Assembly: GCA_002102555.1 (NCBI GenBank)
Contig: MCFL01000085.1
Span: forward strand, 1-64,000
Source of the DNA: Catenaria anguillulae PL171
Taxonomy: Eukaryota; Blastocladiomycota; Blastocladiomycetes; Blastocladiales; Catenariaceae
Length of the DNA: 64,000 bases
Reading direction: 5' to 3'
Part shown: one piece after another, positions 11,402-20,830 of the stretch
How positions within the stretch are numbered: position 1 is the first letter of the stretch
Layout: every line of letters starts with the position of its first letter
The notes under the pieces: model-generated
Told to the model about the DNA's origin: nothing
Seen by the model: only the letters and a program-made list of their open reading frames with translations
Databases searched by the model: none
Translations under genes and position numbers: made by a program

Positions 11402-13897
11402 TTACTTGAACATGACACTGCCCTCACTCCCGCCATCTTGGCACGTCATTCCAAACGGCACCTCCATCTTGACAAACGTCCCATTGTCGCACACCAACAC
11501 ACTGGCGGGATCCTCTGGCGCACACTTGCGATACACGCGGTCCGCCGGGCACTCGCCACCAACCCTTGCATCGCTGCCATCGTCCACGAGCTGCTGGACG
11601 CGCGGGTACACAGCATCGGTCGGCAACAACTGGCCATTGGTGCCCGTGAGCGAGCCCGTAAGCGTTTCCGTTGCTGTGGCCGTGGTCAATGTGCCCGTCA
11701 ACGTGAGCGTGTCAATCGGAAGCGTGGCCGTCGCAGTGACAATGGGCAAGGACGTGAGTGACGCAGACGCGGTTGGCAATGGGTTGGCGTCCGTCAAGCT
11801 GACGCAACGCGAGTCGGTCACGGTCACGGTTGCAGTCACAGTCACGGTGACTGGTGCACCAGGTTGGCCAGGCTGACCGGGCTGACCGGGCTGGTCGGGT
11901 TGAGCAGGCGGGGCAGGCTGACCGGGCTGGTCGGGTTGAGCAGGCGGGGCAGGCTGATCGGGTTGAGTTAGCGGAGCGATGGGTGTTTCGCCGTCGCCGC
12001 CACCGTTTCCATCGCCGCCACCAATTGGAGGCTGCTTGGGCGAGTCGCCACCACCGCCAGGCGGAGCGGGCGCAACAGATTCTGTGGGAATGACCGAGCT
12101 CGTGGGAACCTCCGTGGGTGTGGGCGGCGGGTTGGGAATCAGGAACGTTGTGCCCGTCTGACCTGGCGGCGGCAAGCAGGTGCATGAGGGAGCTGGCCCG
12201 CCGTTGGTGGGAAGCGGCGGGCAACGCGTGATGAGCGAGGCGGTTGTTGTCGGCGACGCGGTTTGCGAGTTGATGGCAGATGATGTGACGGGAGGAACAC
12301 CATCACCGGCTCCTGGCACAGTTGGAACAGCAGTTGGGGTCGGCGGCGGGTTCGGAATCAGGAATGTCGTGCCCGTCTGTCCGGGCGGTGGCAAGCAGGT
12401 GCACGATGGGGCCGGTCCACCGTTTGTTGGAAGCGGCGGGCAGCGAGTAATCAAGGAAGCGGTCGAGGTGGTGGAAACCAATGCAGATGTGTTAATGACG
12501 GATGAGGTCGCAGTAGCAACTGGCGTCGACGATGGGAACGGAATCAAGAACGTGGTGCCAGGCTTACCAGGAGGTGGCAAGCATGTGCAGGACGGCAAAG
12601 GACCACCGTTGGTGGGGCGGGGCGGGCAGCGAGTGATGAGCGAGGCCGTCGAGGTGGTTGCAGTCGTGATACCAGTCAAAGCAGCCGTGGTTCCCGTCGT
12701 AGAACCCGTGATGAGGGTAAGCGAATCAATCACGGATGAGGTGCCCGTGATTTGCGTGAGCGAGTCGACAGCCGACGAAGTGCCAGTCACAATGCTCGTC
12801 AGTGTAGTCGAGGTACCCGTGCCAGTAATCTGAGTGAGCGAGTCGACGGCGGAGGAGGTACCCGTCACAACGCTGGTCACCGTTGCCGAGGTCAATGTCC
12901 CGGTAATCTGCGTGAGCGAATCCACAACCGACGAGGTTTGCGTTCCAGTCACAATGCTGGTGACCGTAGTACTGGCCGACGTGATGCCCGTAAGCGAGTC
13001 CACCACCGCCGAGGTACTGGTGGCCGGGATGCTCGTTACCTGGGCCGATGTCGAGAGCGACGAGCCAATCGGTGCAGTTTGCGTCGCCGTAGCAGTAGCC
13101 GTGGCCGTCAATCCAGGGTTGGGGATCAAGAACGAAGTGCCAGGTTGGCCGGGCGGCGGCAAGCAAGTGCATGACGGGGCAGGTGCGCCGTTTGTCAGTG
13201 CAGGCGGGCAACGCGTGATGAGCGAAGCCGTCGAAGTCGATGCAGACGTGAGGGAGTCGACCACAGATGATCCCGTCGCGCTCGTCAGCGTCCCGACCAA
13301 CTCGGAGGTGATTGTGGGAACAGCGGTGGATTGCGTGAGCGAGTCAATGATGGCACTTGTGAGCGAGGTCGTCTTCGACAATGCACCGGTCGTGGCTCCG
13401 ATCGTGCTGATGGTGGTCGAAGCGGATGCCGTGAGCGAGTTGATGACCGACGACGAGGATTTGGAAAAGGTGACCAGACTCGACAACGAAGTGGTCCCAG
13501 CGACGGCCGAGTTTGTTGCTGCCCGAGTCGTGGTCGCAGCCGACGAGGACAAGGCAGCCGAAGAAGTCACGCGAGCTTGGCTGGTCGTGCTGGCAGACTG
13601 CTTGGCCGTCGACGTCTGCTGCGAGCGCGACTGGGATTGAGACTGAGACTGAGATTGCGATTGCGACAAGGATCGCGTCTTGCCGTTACCGTTGCCGTTG
13701 CCGTTGTCACCATTTCCACCGGGCGAGGGCGATCCGAGGCTGTTGCCAGGCGAGCCAGCGTATCCATTGTCGACATACTCGCGAGTAGGGAGACCGGCCA
13801 CGAGCAAAGGAGCGATCAGGAGCGCCAAGAGAGAAAGTGTGACCAGCACACGACGCGTCGAATAAGAAGAGATGGAATGCGAGACACGAGGAGACAT
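11402..13897 (-). CDS. Secreted Ser/Thr-rich repeat protein with chitin-binding-like C-terminus
   Basis: 831 aa, no intron. The N-terminus looks like a signal peptide (VLVTLSLLALLIAPLLVAG, about residues 16-35). A Ser/Thr-rich body follows with many copies of a V(V/I)DSLTxxTGT-like unit. Four near-identical blocks each contain three Cys (LITRCPPLPTNGGPxPSCTC, then LPPPG and FLIP). Next are Gly/Asp-rich and collagen-like PDQPGQPxxP stretches. The last 80 residues hold Cys in GGECPADRVYRKC, LVCDNG and MTCQDGG, resembling small fungal chitin-binding (CBM19-type) modules. Inferred role: heavily O-glycosylated cell-wall or adhesin-like glycoprotein. No GPI signal is evident: the C-terminus ends MFK without a hydrophobic tail. 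The family assignment of the C-terminus is tentative. Confidence 0.75.
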   Translation of the reverse strand: MSPRVSHSISSYSTRRVLVTLSLLALLIAPLLVAGLPTREYVDNGYAGSPGNSLGSPSPGGNGDNGNGNGNGKTRSLSQSQSQSQSQSQSRSQQTSTAKQSASTTSQARVTSSAALSSSAATTTRAATNSAVAGTTSLSSLVTFSKSSSSVINSLTASASTTISTIGATTGALSKTTSLTSAIIDSLTQSTAVPTITSELVGTLTSATGSSVVDSLTSASTSTASLITRCPPALTNGAPAPSCTCLPPPGQPGTSFLIPNPGLTATATATATQTAPIGSSLSTSAQVTSIPATSTSAVVDSLTGITSASTTVTSIVTGTQTSSVVDSLTQITGTLTSATVTSVVTGTSSAVDSLTQITGTGTSTTLTSIVTGTSSAVDSLTQITGTSSVIDSLTLITGSTTGTTAALTGITTATTSTASLITRCPPRPTNGGPLPSCTCLPPPGKPGTTFLIPFPSSTPVATATSSVINTSALVSTTSTASLITRCPPLPTNGGPAPSCTCLPPPGQTGTTFLIPNPPPTPTAVPTVPGAGDGVPPVTSSAINSQTASPTTTASLITRCPPLPTNGGPAPSCTCLPPPGQTGTTFLIPNPPPTPTEVPTSSVIPTESVAPAPPGGGGDSPKQPPIGGGDGNGGGDGETPIAPLTQPDQPAPPAQPDQPGQPAPPAQPDQPGQPGQPGQPGAPVTVTVTATVTVTDSRCVSLTDANPLPTASASLTSLPIVTATATLPIDTLTLTGTLTTATATETLTGSLTGTNGQLLPTDAVYPRVQQLVDDGSDARVGGECPADRVYRKCAPEDPASVLVCDNGTFVKMEVPFGMTCQDGGSEGSVMFK
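12112..13233 (-). repeat. Four Cys-containing coding repeats in the secreted protein
   Basis: Copies lie at about 12112-12241, 12331-12472, 12525-12655 and 13108-13233. The two at 12112 and 12331 encode nearly the same 40 residues (LITRCPP...SCTCLPPPGQ...FLIPNPPPTPT). Short VDSLT-type repeats fill the space between 12655 and 13108. The pattern points to recent internal duplication or homogenisation. Confidence 0.8.
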
Positions 13898-14946
13898 GAT
13901 GATGAAGAGAAATGTTTAGGGTGATGAGAATGAGGGGATTCGGTCTTGTAAATGAGTCAAACTAGTGCGTGAATTGAATTGGGATGTCAGCCAAGTATTC
14001 AAAGAGAATAAGTTAGGCCCGGATAAGATCGTTGGCACGCACCGACTGTCTAAGTCGAGTCGAAGAAATATCGGTTTCGTCTTTCAAGTATGGAACAGCG
14101 TAAGCGCCAGGCTTTACGAACGGAACGCGATGGGTGCAGTCACGTTGTAATGAGGACACAATGAAATGCAATGGAATGAATGGTTCCCGTAGAAACGAGT
14201 GGGTGTTGTGGAAGCGCAAGTCTCGTTGCTGTGGGGGGGAACTCGCCAGTATTTATCACCTTTTACATTGACATGCACAGAGTTTCTCCACCGCCACCCT
14301 GCTATTGGCTAATCCATTCGGGAATAGATCTGGAGGTGGAGGATCCATTTTAGCCGTGCTGCGCGCACCACTCTCAATACTGGGTCCGTCTTTGCAGTCG
14401 TCACTCATATGCAGGAAAATGCGTATTGTGGGAAATTCCGCCAATTGACAGCAAGAACAATGAATGCCTTGTCAAGGGCTGAGGAGTGCTGCGCCGATCG
14501 TTGGCGACACGTTGGATGTCTCACTTTGCTTGACCAAGCAGAGTGGTTCCAGAACTCGCGCCACCAGCCTGCGTACCTGCAATATGTTAACTACCTGTGT
14601 GCTGAGTTCATGAGTTGTCCTTGCTCGTTCACATGCGAGCTATGTCGGATAATTGTCGCTTTGACCTCCTTACCTGCAGATTAGACAGAGCATGAAATCT
14701 CAAAGGAAGGGACACATTTCACGCGAACCTCACCGTGACTGGGGTGACAGGCCAGTAGTTCTTCATGATTTCTTGTCACACACCACTCACCAGCTCTATC
14801 CCCCTTTACCCGATCCCTACCCTTGGTCGTGCGCAATGCGTGCAGGCTCGAACTTTGAGCTCAAGGCTGGAATCAAAACAACAACTGCTGGTTTGCATTC
14901 AATTGTACGGCGAGACGGCGAAGACGCGCCGTTTCCTCATTCTGGG
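13898..14946. other. Intergenic, no gene seen
   Basis: About 1 kb between the start of the secreted protein and the 3' end of the helicase paralogue, both on the minus strand. Open frames are short with no family resemblance. Must contain the promoter of the secreted protein. Confidence 0.5.
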
Positions 14947-16199
14947 TCAGTAGAGGAGCAATTTGGCAAAATCCCTTGGCAATTTCTGCATCTTGACCCC
15001 CAAGCTTGCCGCAATCTGACCAACCACATCCATTTCCGCCTCTGCAGCAAGAGTCGCCACAACTGCCTTGCGCCCAAACCGCCCTGCGCGAATTGCTCTC
15101 TTCTCATATGCGTCAATGGAGGCGGGCACATCGAAATTGAAGACGTGCTTGAACTCGAACACGTTCGGCAGCGGCAGCGAGCCAGCAGCAACCAGGACAC
15201 GCACGACCCCCAACCTGAATTCTTCAACGAGTCTTGCTCGGCCTGCTGCGTCGCCATGTGCAACGGCCGCTGTGATCCCAGCATTGCGAATGGTCGCGGC
15301 CACCATGTCGGCCGTATCACGTTCTTTGCAAAACACGGCCACGTGTGCAATGTCAGCTTGACGGAAAATGTCATACAGGGTGGCAGCCTTGAGCTCGATG
15401 TTGTTGTCAATGGGAACGTAATAGTGGCCGACAGCCTCCGGCACGGCAGCGGTTTGGTCGTTGACTGCCACGCGGACAACGGACTCGTGCATCATACGCA
15501 ATTCCCACTCGGCAACCATATCGTCGTGTTGGTTCAACGCGAACAACACCACCTGAGGTTGGCGCAGACTGGTAATCACAACTTGGGTCTGGTCGCCGAA
15601 TCCCAAGGCACACATCTCTTGGACCTTGTCAACAACCAACACCTTGACTTGACCCACATTCAAATGCGCCGCGTGCACCAAATGCGCGATCCTTCCCGGC
15701 GTGCCCACGACTATCTGCGGACCGTCGCTCAACGTTCGCACATCCTCGCGGATCGATCCATCGCCCGTACACACGCAGCACACGACCCCGTCCATGAATG
15801 CAGACAAGGACTGGAGGATTTGAAACGTATTGCCGGCAACTTGGCGAGTCGGGACCAGAATGAGCGCTTGAGGTTGGCGGATGGATTCCTTGATGCCCTG
15901 CAGCACGCCAATGGCAAGCGCTAGGGATTTGGCTTGGCCAGAGGCCGAGTGAACCGTGGTGTTGTTGCCTGCGATGATGGGCGGAATGGCGAGTGTTTGG
16001 ATGGTGGAAGGCCGGTCATATCTGTGTTGGATGGAGCAGTCATAAGTGCGTCGACTCGAATGTGGAGGTGGATCCTGGCAGAGGCGGACCCAGATGCCGC
16101 GATGCCGCGGACAAGCGCTGGACGCAAGTTCAAGGCTTCAAACGAGGTCATGGCCGATTCGGGATGTGTGGTGGTCTGAATGGTGGCCGGCTTAGTCAT
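14947..16199 (-). CDS. Degenerate eIF4A paralogue (pseudohelicase)
   Basis: Exons 16090-16199 and 14947-16021 with a 68-nt intron; 394 aa, against 396 for the authentic eIF4A next door. It aligns end to end with eIF4A, but catalytic DEAD-box motifs are changed: motif I is SASGQAKS (eIF4A AQSGTGKT), Ia is PTRQVA (PTRELA), II is VVDKVQEM (VLDEADEM), III is FAL (SAT), and VI is EKRAIRAGRFGRK ([12 protein letters not shown]). The Q motif (RPSTIQ), TPGR and the GRFGRK end are kept. The intron falls at the same codon as in eIF4A (G|YDRPS against G|FERPS), so this is a tandem duplicate. ATP hydrolysis is not expected. The frame has stayed open, which argues for a retained non-catalytic role or very recent decay. 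Confidence 0.85.
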
Positions 16200-16625
16200 T
16201 GCAACATTGCACAAGAACATTGCCAGCTCGCTATAAGTTGTAAATACATATCCAAACGCAAGATACTGACAAGAACGGATCGAAAAGCAAAACAGCGGTG
16301 CGGCCAGTCTGGGGTGGAGACTCAATCCATTGATCACACAAGTATGCTGAAATTGAACAGACTTGAACCAACAGAGAATTCACAATGCGAAGAGAGAGAG
16401 AGAGAAAGAGAGAGGAAAGCACAAACGTCCAAATCAAAAAATCACAAATGTTGTTGTAACATGAAAAATGGAGTTGCACAAATACACGCTCGAAAGTAAG
16501 AGAAAGAACGACTAGACAAGCATCGACAACAAAACAGCAAACTGCTCTTACAAGTACTTTTGTATTACGGCCAGGACCGGAACAACAAAAAAGGACGAGG
16601 ACCTGGACCAGCGCTTGACGGGCGC
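16200..16625. other. Intergenic between eIF4A and its paralogue
   Basis: Promoter region of the paralogue and 3' flank of eIF4A. Contains a purine microsatellite, (GA)n-like, at about 16391-16418. No gene seen. Confidence 0.5.
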
Positions 16626-18282
16626 TTACAACAAGTCGGCAATGTCACGGGGCATCTCCTCGACCTGGGTGTTGTAGTGACGCTCAATCTGGCGCAACAC
16701 GGGCGTGTCCTCGCCAGTGACAAAGTTGATGGCGACACCCTTGCGACCGAAACGACCACCACGGCCAATGCGATGGAGGTAGTTTTCGAGCGACGAGGGC
16801 AAGTCATAGTTGATGACGAGCGACACTTGCTGGACATCGATACCACGGGCAAGCAAGTCGGTCGTGATGAGGACACGGGCGGCACCCGAGCGGAAGTCGT
16901 CCATAATCTTGGAACGCTCGTTCTGGTCCATGTCGCCGTGGATGGCAGCAACAACGTGGTCCTCCTTGGTCATGGCCTCGGTGAGCCAGTCGACCTTGCG
17001 GCGCGAGTTGCAGAAAATGACGGCTTGGGTGATGGCGACCGTGTTGTACAAGTCGCAAAGCGTCTCAAACTTCCACTCCTCCTTGTCAATGGCAATGTAG
17101 AACTGGCGAATACCTTCAAGGGTAAGCTCGTCCTTCTTGACGAGAATACGCACGGGCTCGCGCATGAACTTTTCCGTGACCTCGAGCACCTCGGGGGGCA
17201 TGGTGGCGGAAATGAGCACGACCTGGATCTCGGCGGGGAGGGTTTGGAACACGTCGTAAATCTGCTCGGTGAATCCACGCGACAGCATTTCGTCGGCCTC
17301 GTCGAGCACAAACATCTTGATGTTGCGCGGGTCCAAGATGCGACGGTTGGTGATCATGTCATTGACACGACCAGGGGTGCCCACCACAATCTGGGGGCCG
17401 GCTTGCAGGCGCTTGATGTCCTCGCGGATCGAGGCACCACCAATGCAGGCGTGGCAGTCAATGCCCATGACGTCGCCGAGGGCAAGCACCACCTTTTGGA
17501 TCTGCTGGGCCAACTCACGGGTCGGGGCCAAAATGAGGGCTTGGGTCTGCTTGAGCGACACGTCAATCTTTTGCAAGATCGAAATGGCAAACGTGGCCGT
17601 CTTGCCGGTACCGGACTGAGCCTGGGCAATGACATCGTGGCCCTTGATGACGGGCATGATGGCGCGAGCCTGAATGGCCGAGGGGCGCTCGAAACTGTCA
17701 CGGTACGAGAAATGAATGCGAGGTCAGCAAAATGCACCCAGCAACCGAATCTGGCAAGGGGGCATGGAAACCAGACATACCCGTAGGCGTAGATGCCGCG
17801 GAGAAGCTCCTGGCGGAGGTTCATGTCATCGAACGAGTCGACAACCTCGTCCCAGTTGGACTCAATCTCGGTCGCTTGGATGTCGTTGTATTGGTCACTG
17901 TGTGGATTGAAGCGAAGGGCGAGAGAAATGAGCATCCAGTCGTTGCCTTCAACATGAACAGCGAAACAGCAGGAGGCGAAACATCGATGTCAATGCCAAT
18001 GCCAATGCCAATCCCAACCCCTCCCGGATGCTGGTGCGTGAATCATGGCCATCCTCGTCCAAAGTCGCTGTCGTCGGCCACAAAGACAAGCACGAGAAAA
18101 TGATGCAATGCATGTTGTCGCCACGAGGTTGGGTTGGGTCGGGTCGGGTCGTGTCCGGTCGGGTAGGGTCGGGCTAAATGGGAATTGGGACCGGGACTGG
18201 GAGGGACTGGCAACTGGAACTGGCAACTGGCAACTGGAACTGGAGTGCGAAATGTGCAGTGGTATGTGTGTACGTACGCCAT
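16626..18282 (-). CDS. TIF1: Eukaryotic initiation factor 4A, DEAD-box RNA helicase
   Basis: Exons: 18278-18282 (5 nt, ATGGC), 17781-17897, 16626-17694; introns 380 and 86 nt; 396 aa. The tiny first exon is supported because joining it to the CACAG acceptor yields MADQYND, a sensible eIF4A-like start. All DEAD-box motifs are intact: Q motif [17 protein letters not shown], Ia PTRELA, Ib [48 protein letters not shown]. Role: cytoplasmic ATP-dependent RNA helicase of the eIF4F cap-binding complex, unwinding 5' leaders for translation initiation. The TIF1 symbol is used by homology to yeast eIF4A. The first intron is unusually long for this window and is rich in short repeats and G-runs. Confidence 0.95.
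17991..18240. repeat. Short tandem repeats and G-runs in eIF4A intron 1
   Basis: CAATGC repeated about four times at 17991-18013. Runs of GGG at 18131, 18136, 18141 and 18146 (spacer 2 nt), with three more at 18161-18173, fit the G-quadruplex pattern on the plus (template) strand. CAACTGGAACTGG-type direct repeats occupy about 18211-18242. Confidence 0.75.
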
Positions 18283-18543
18283 GGTGAAATACTAGAGAGA
18301 ACCAGTCCAGTCCAGTGAGGTGTTGCGTGTCGGCCCAATGGCCAAGGGTAGCCAAAGCACGCACCAGCCACGTGCAATGCGACCACAACGCAAATGCTCC
18401 GACACTGTGAACGCGCGTGTTTGTTTGGGCCCATCACGTGCACTGTTGCCATTGCCCAACACTGACTCAATCAGCCTGACGATGGAATGAAGGCAGAAAA
18501 GCGCATCCATTCAACGGGAAACCAACACCATAATAAAAATTCC

Positions 18544-20593
18544 TCAGCCAGACTCCTCGTCCTGCTCTGATCCCGATCCCACTGGCCCGGGCGTCCACAC
18601 ACTCACTTTGCCCGATGCATTCGCGCCAACCACCACGTTGGCCCACGCCGGACTTGTTGGGTGCACTGCACTCACGGCGGGCACTGCCGTGATGCCTGCA
18701 TCCCCAAGGGTGGCCACCACTCGGCCCACCGAGGCATCAATCACGTCAATGTGCCGCTGCATATTCCCAATAAGCAGGCAGTCTTGCAGTGTCGGATGAT
18801 ACTTGGCTCTAATTGGAGTGCAATAATTGGAGAGTCAATACCTGTCTTGGAGAATGAGAGAAAAGAAAGTGAGACAAGCATCATGCGTATAATACATACC
18901 GAAACAGCGTCACCCACCTTCCCGTCTTGTTGTCGTGTCTCAACGCACACGTTGGCGCCTTCAGTTCTACACTGCCGTCGTCACCCTCGCCTTGGTCACC
19001 CACCACCTCACCATTCCAAATCCGAATCAAATCATCATAGCTCGTCGTGCACATGCCCTTGCCATCCCGCGGCCGCCAATACGCCGCCGTGCACGAGTAC
19101 GCGTGCTTGTACCACGCGCGCTCCCAATGCTCGGCGGCCACCCCACTGGCAGGCGATCCAGATCCAAACGCATATCGCACATCATACACGCGCGCATGCG
19201 TGTCGTTGCTTGCAACCAGCACGCGCTCAGGGCGTGTCGGGTGAATGCTCACGCTGCCAATCTTCTTTTCACATACACTTGCCAGGTCCACCCGAGGATA
19301 CAGAGTGCCTGAAGTCACAGGCGGTGGCAACCGCATGTCAAGCACACCCAGGCCGCCCGCATCGGTCGAGTACCAAACGACCCGCGGGTCAAGTGCGCGC
19401 GAATCCAGCGCTTGCACGTGCACGCCACGCGCAAACTTGGCGCCCAGGACAAACTGTTGGGTGCCCACATCTAGCATGCGCACGGCGCCGTCGTAACTTG
19501 CCGTGACGAGCGACGAGGGCGAGGTAAAGTGCACGGCCGAAATCGAGTCGGAATGTGGTTTGAGTTGGACACCCGCGTTTGCGTCCACGTTGGGCGACGA
19601 CGTCGGGTCGAGCACGTGCTCAGTCAGGTCGCACAGGGAAAGTGTGCCTTGTTTGTCGCCGGCAACGGCCAGATAACGGTCGTCGAACGGGGCAATGCAC
19701 ATGGTGGCGATGCGCGACGGCGTCAGTTTGATGGTGGGCGTGGCATGCTGGATACGCAAATTGGCAAATTGCGCGGCCAATGTGCCTGATGGTTTGTCGC
19801 CTTGGTCGTCGTCGTCGTCGTCGTGGTCGTGGATCCGGGTGCCTTGGGACGCGAGCGACGCGAGCAGTTGCGATGCGCGGTCCAGGGAGCGAGTGGTCTC
19901 CGACAAAGACAGGATGGGTCCGTCAAGGGCAGGCGGCGAAGATTCGTCGTCGTCATCGTCGTCCTGACTTTTCGCATGAGGAGCCAGTGGTGCATCTACA
20001 GCAGCGCCCGACGGGTTGAGCCCGCGCAACCGCAGCGACGCTCGCGAAGACCGTGGGCGGACAGGTTCCTTTGGCTGCTTATCGGCCTGCTTACGCTTCT
20101 TCTTGGCTGACGACGACGACAAGGCGATTTCGGCTTGGTCGTCATCATCATCATCATCCGCCTCGGCCTTGGCACGCTTGGTGGCCGCCGATCGCTTATT
20201 GGACGCCGTGGCCGAGGAGGGACCGAGAATGGACGAGGCCGCGCCGCCTGCGCCGACAAGCAGGTCAGCGAAGAGCGACTGGTTGCGCTTGATGTTGGAC
20301 AACCGCTGGTGCTCAAAGTAGGCCAGCTCGTCTTGGTCATGGTCAATGCCGTCGGCATCGGCCTCGTCTTGATCGTCATGGTGAAATTCCTTTTTCTTCG
20401 TGGAGGCCTTGTCCTTGGCTGCTTGGGGCGACGACCTGGATGCCTTTGCCTTTGCCTTTGCCCTAGCGTTGGGCACAGGCTCGGGTGCGAGCACGGGGGC
20501 CGCCGGCACGGCAGTGGATGTCTTTGCCTTGACTGTGGACGAGCGAGTGGATCTCATTGTTTTCATTTCTTCATTGATTGTTTTGCTTTTCAT
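18544..20593 (-). CDS. WD40-repeat protein, CMR1/WDR76-like
   Basis: Exons 18900-20593 and 18544-18808; 89-nt intron with GTATGT donor; 652 aa. The start is the first in-frame ATG (MKSKTIN); MRSTRS slightly downstream is an alternative. The N-terminal 250 residues are charged, with Asp-rich and Lys/Arg-rich stretches. The segment FEHQRLSNIKRNQSLFADL matches the ERLxNIxxNQxFLxxL signature that precedes the propeller in CMR1/WDR76 proteins. WD-type blades follow (YLAVAGDKQGTLSLCDL, LVTASYDGAVRMLD, VLVASNDTHARVYDVR, LIRIWNGEV), and the last blade is encoded by exon 2 (NASGKVSVWTP). Relatives are nuclear, bind DNA or chromatin, and are linked to DNA-damage and replication-stress responses. That role is inferred by homology. 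Confidence 0.85.
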
Positions 20594-20830
20594 ATTCGTC
20601 TTGGTATTCTTGCACTTTTGAGACAGACTGCCGGTCAATAGTAGTGACTCACTCACATTGACTCCGCCGCCGTTGAGCCAGTGGAGACGCTTTTGTCATT
20701 GATATCATGTTAACATGTAAAAACATCACATTGAAACAAACAAGAACAGTAGACAGACTGATCCACAAGATGATAATCAAAAAAAAGGATGGAGGTAGAA
20801 AAAAAAACTGCCAGTACACCACAAACTCAC

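Noticed and set aside
14692-15924. A 410-codon open frame on the plus strand
   Set aside because: Antisense to the degenerate eIF4A paralogue; composition rich in His/Asn/Gln and no family resemblance.
16560-17786. A 408-codon open frame on the plus strand, rich in Gly/Val/His/Leu
   Set aside because: Antisense shadow of eIF4A, which is certain.
20594-20656. Upstream extension of the CMR1-like protein by 21 codons
   Set aside because: The extended frame begins with GTG, not ATG; the first in-frame ATG is at 20593.
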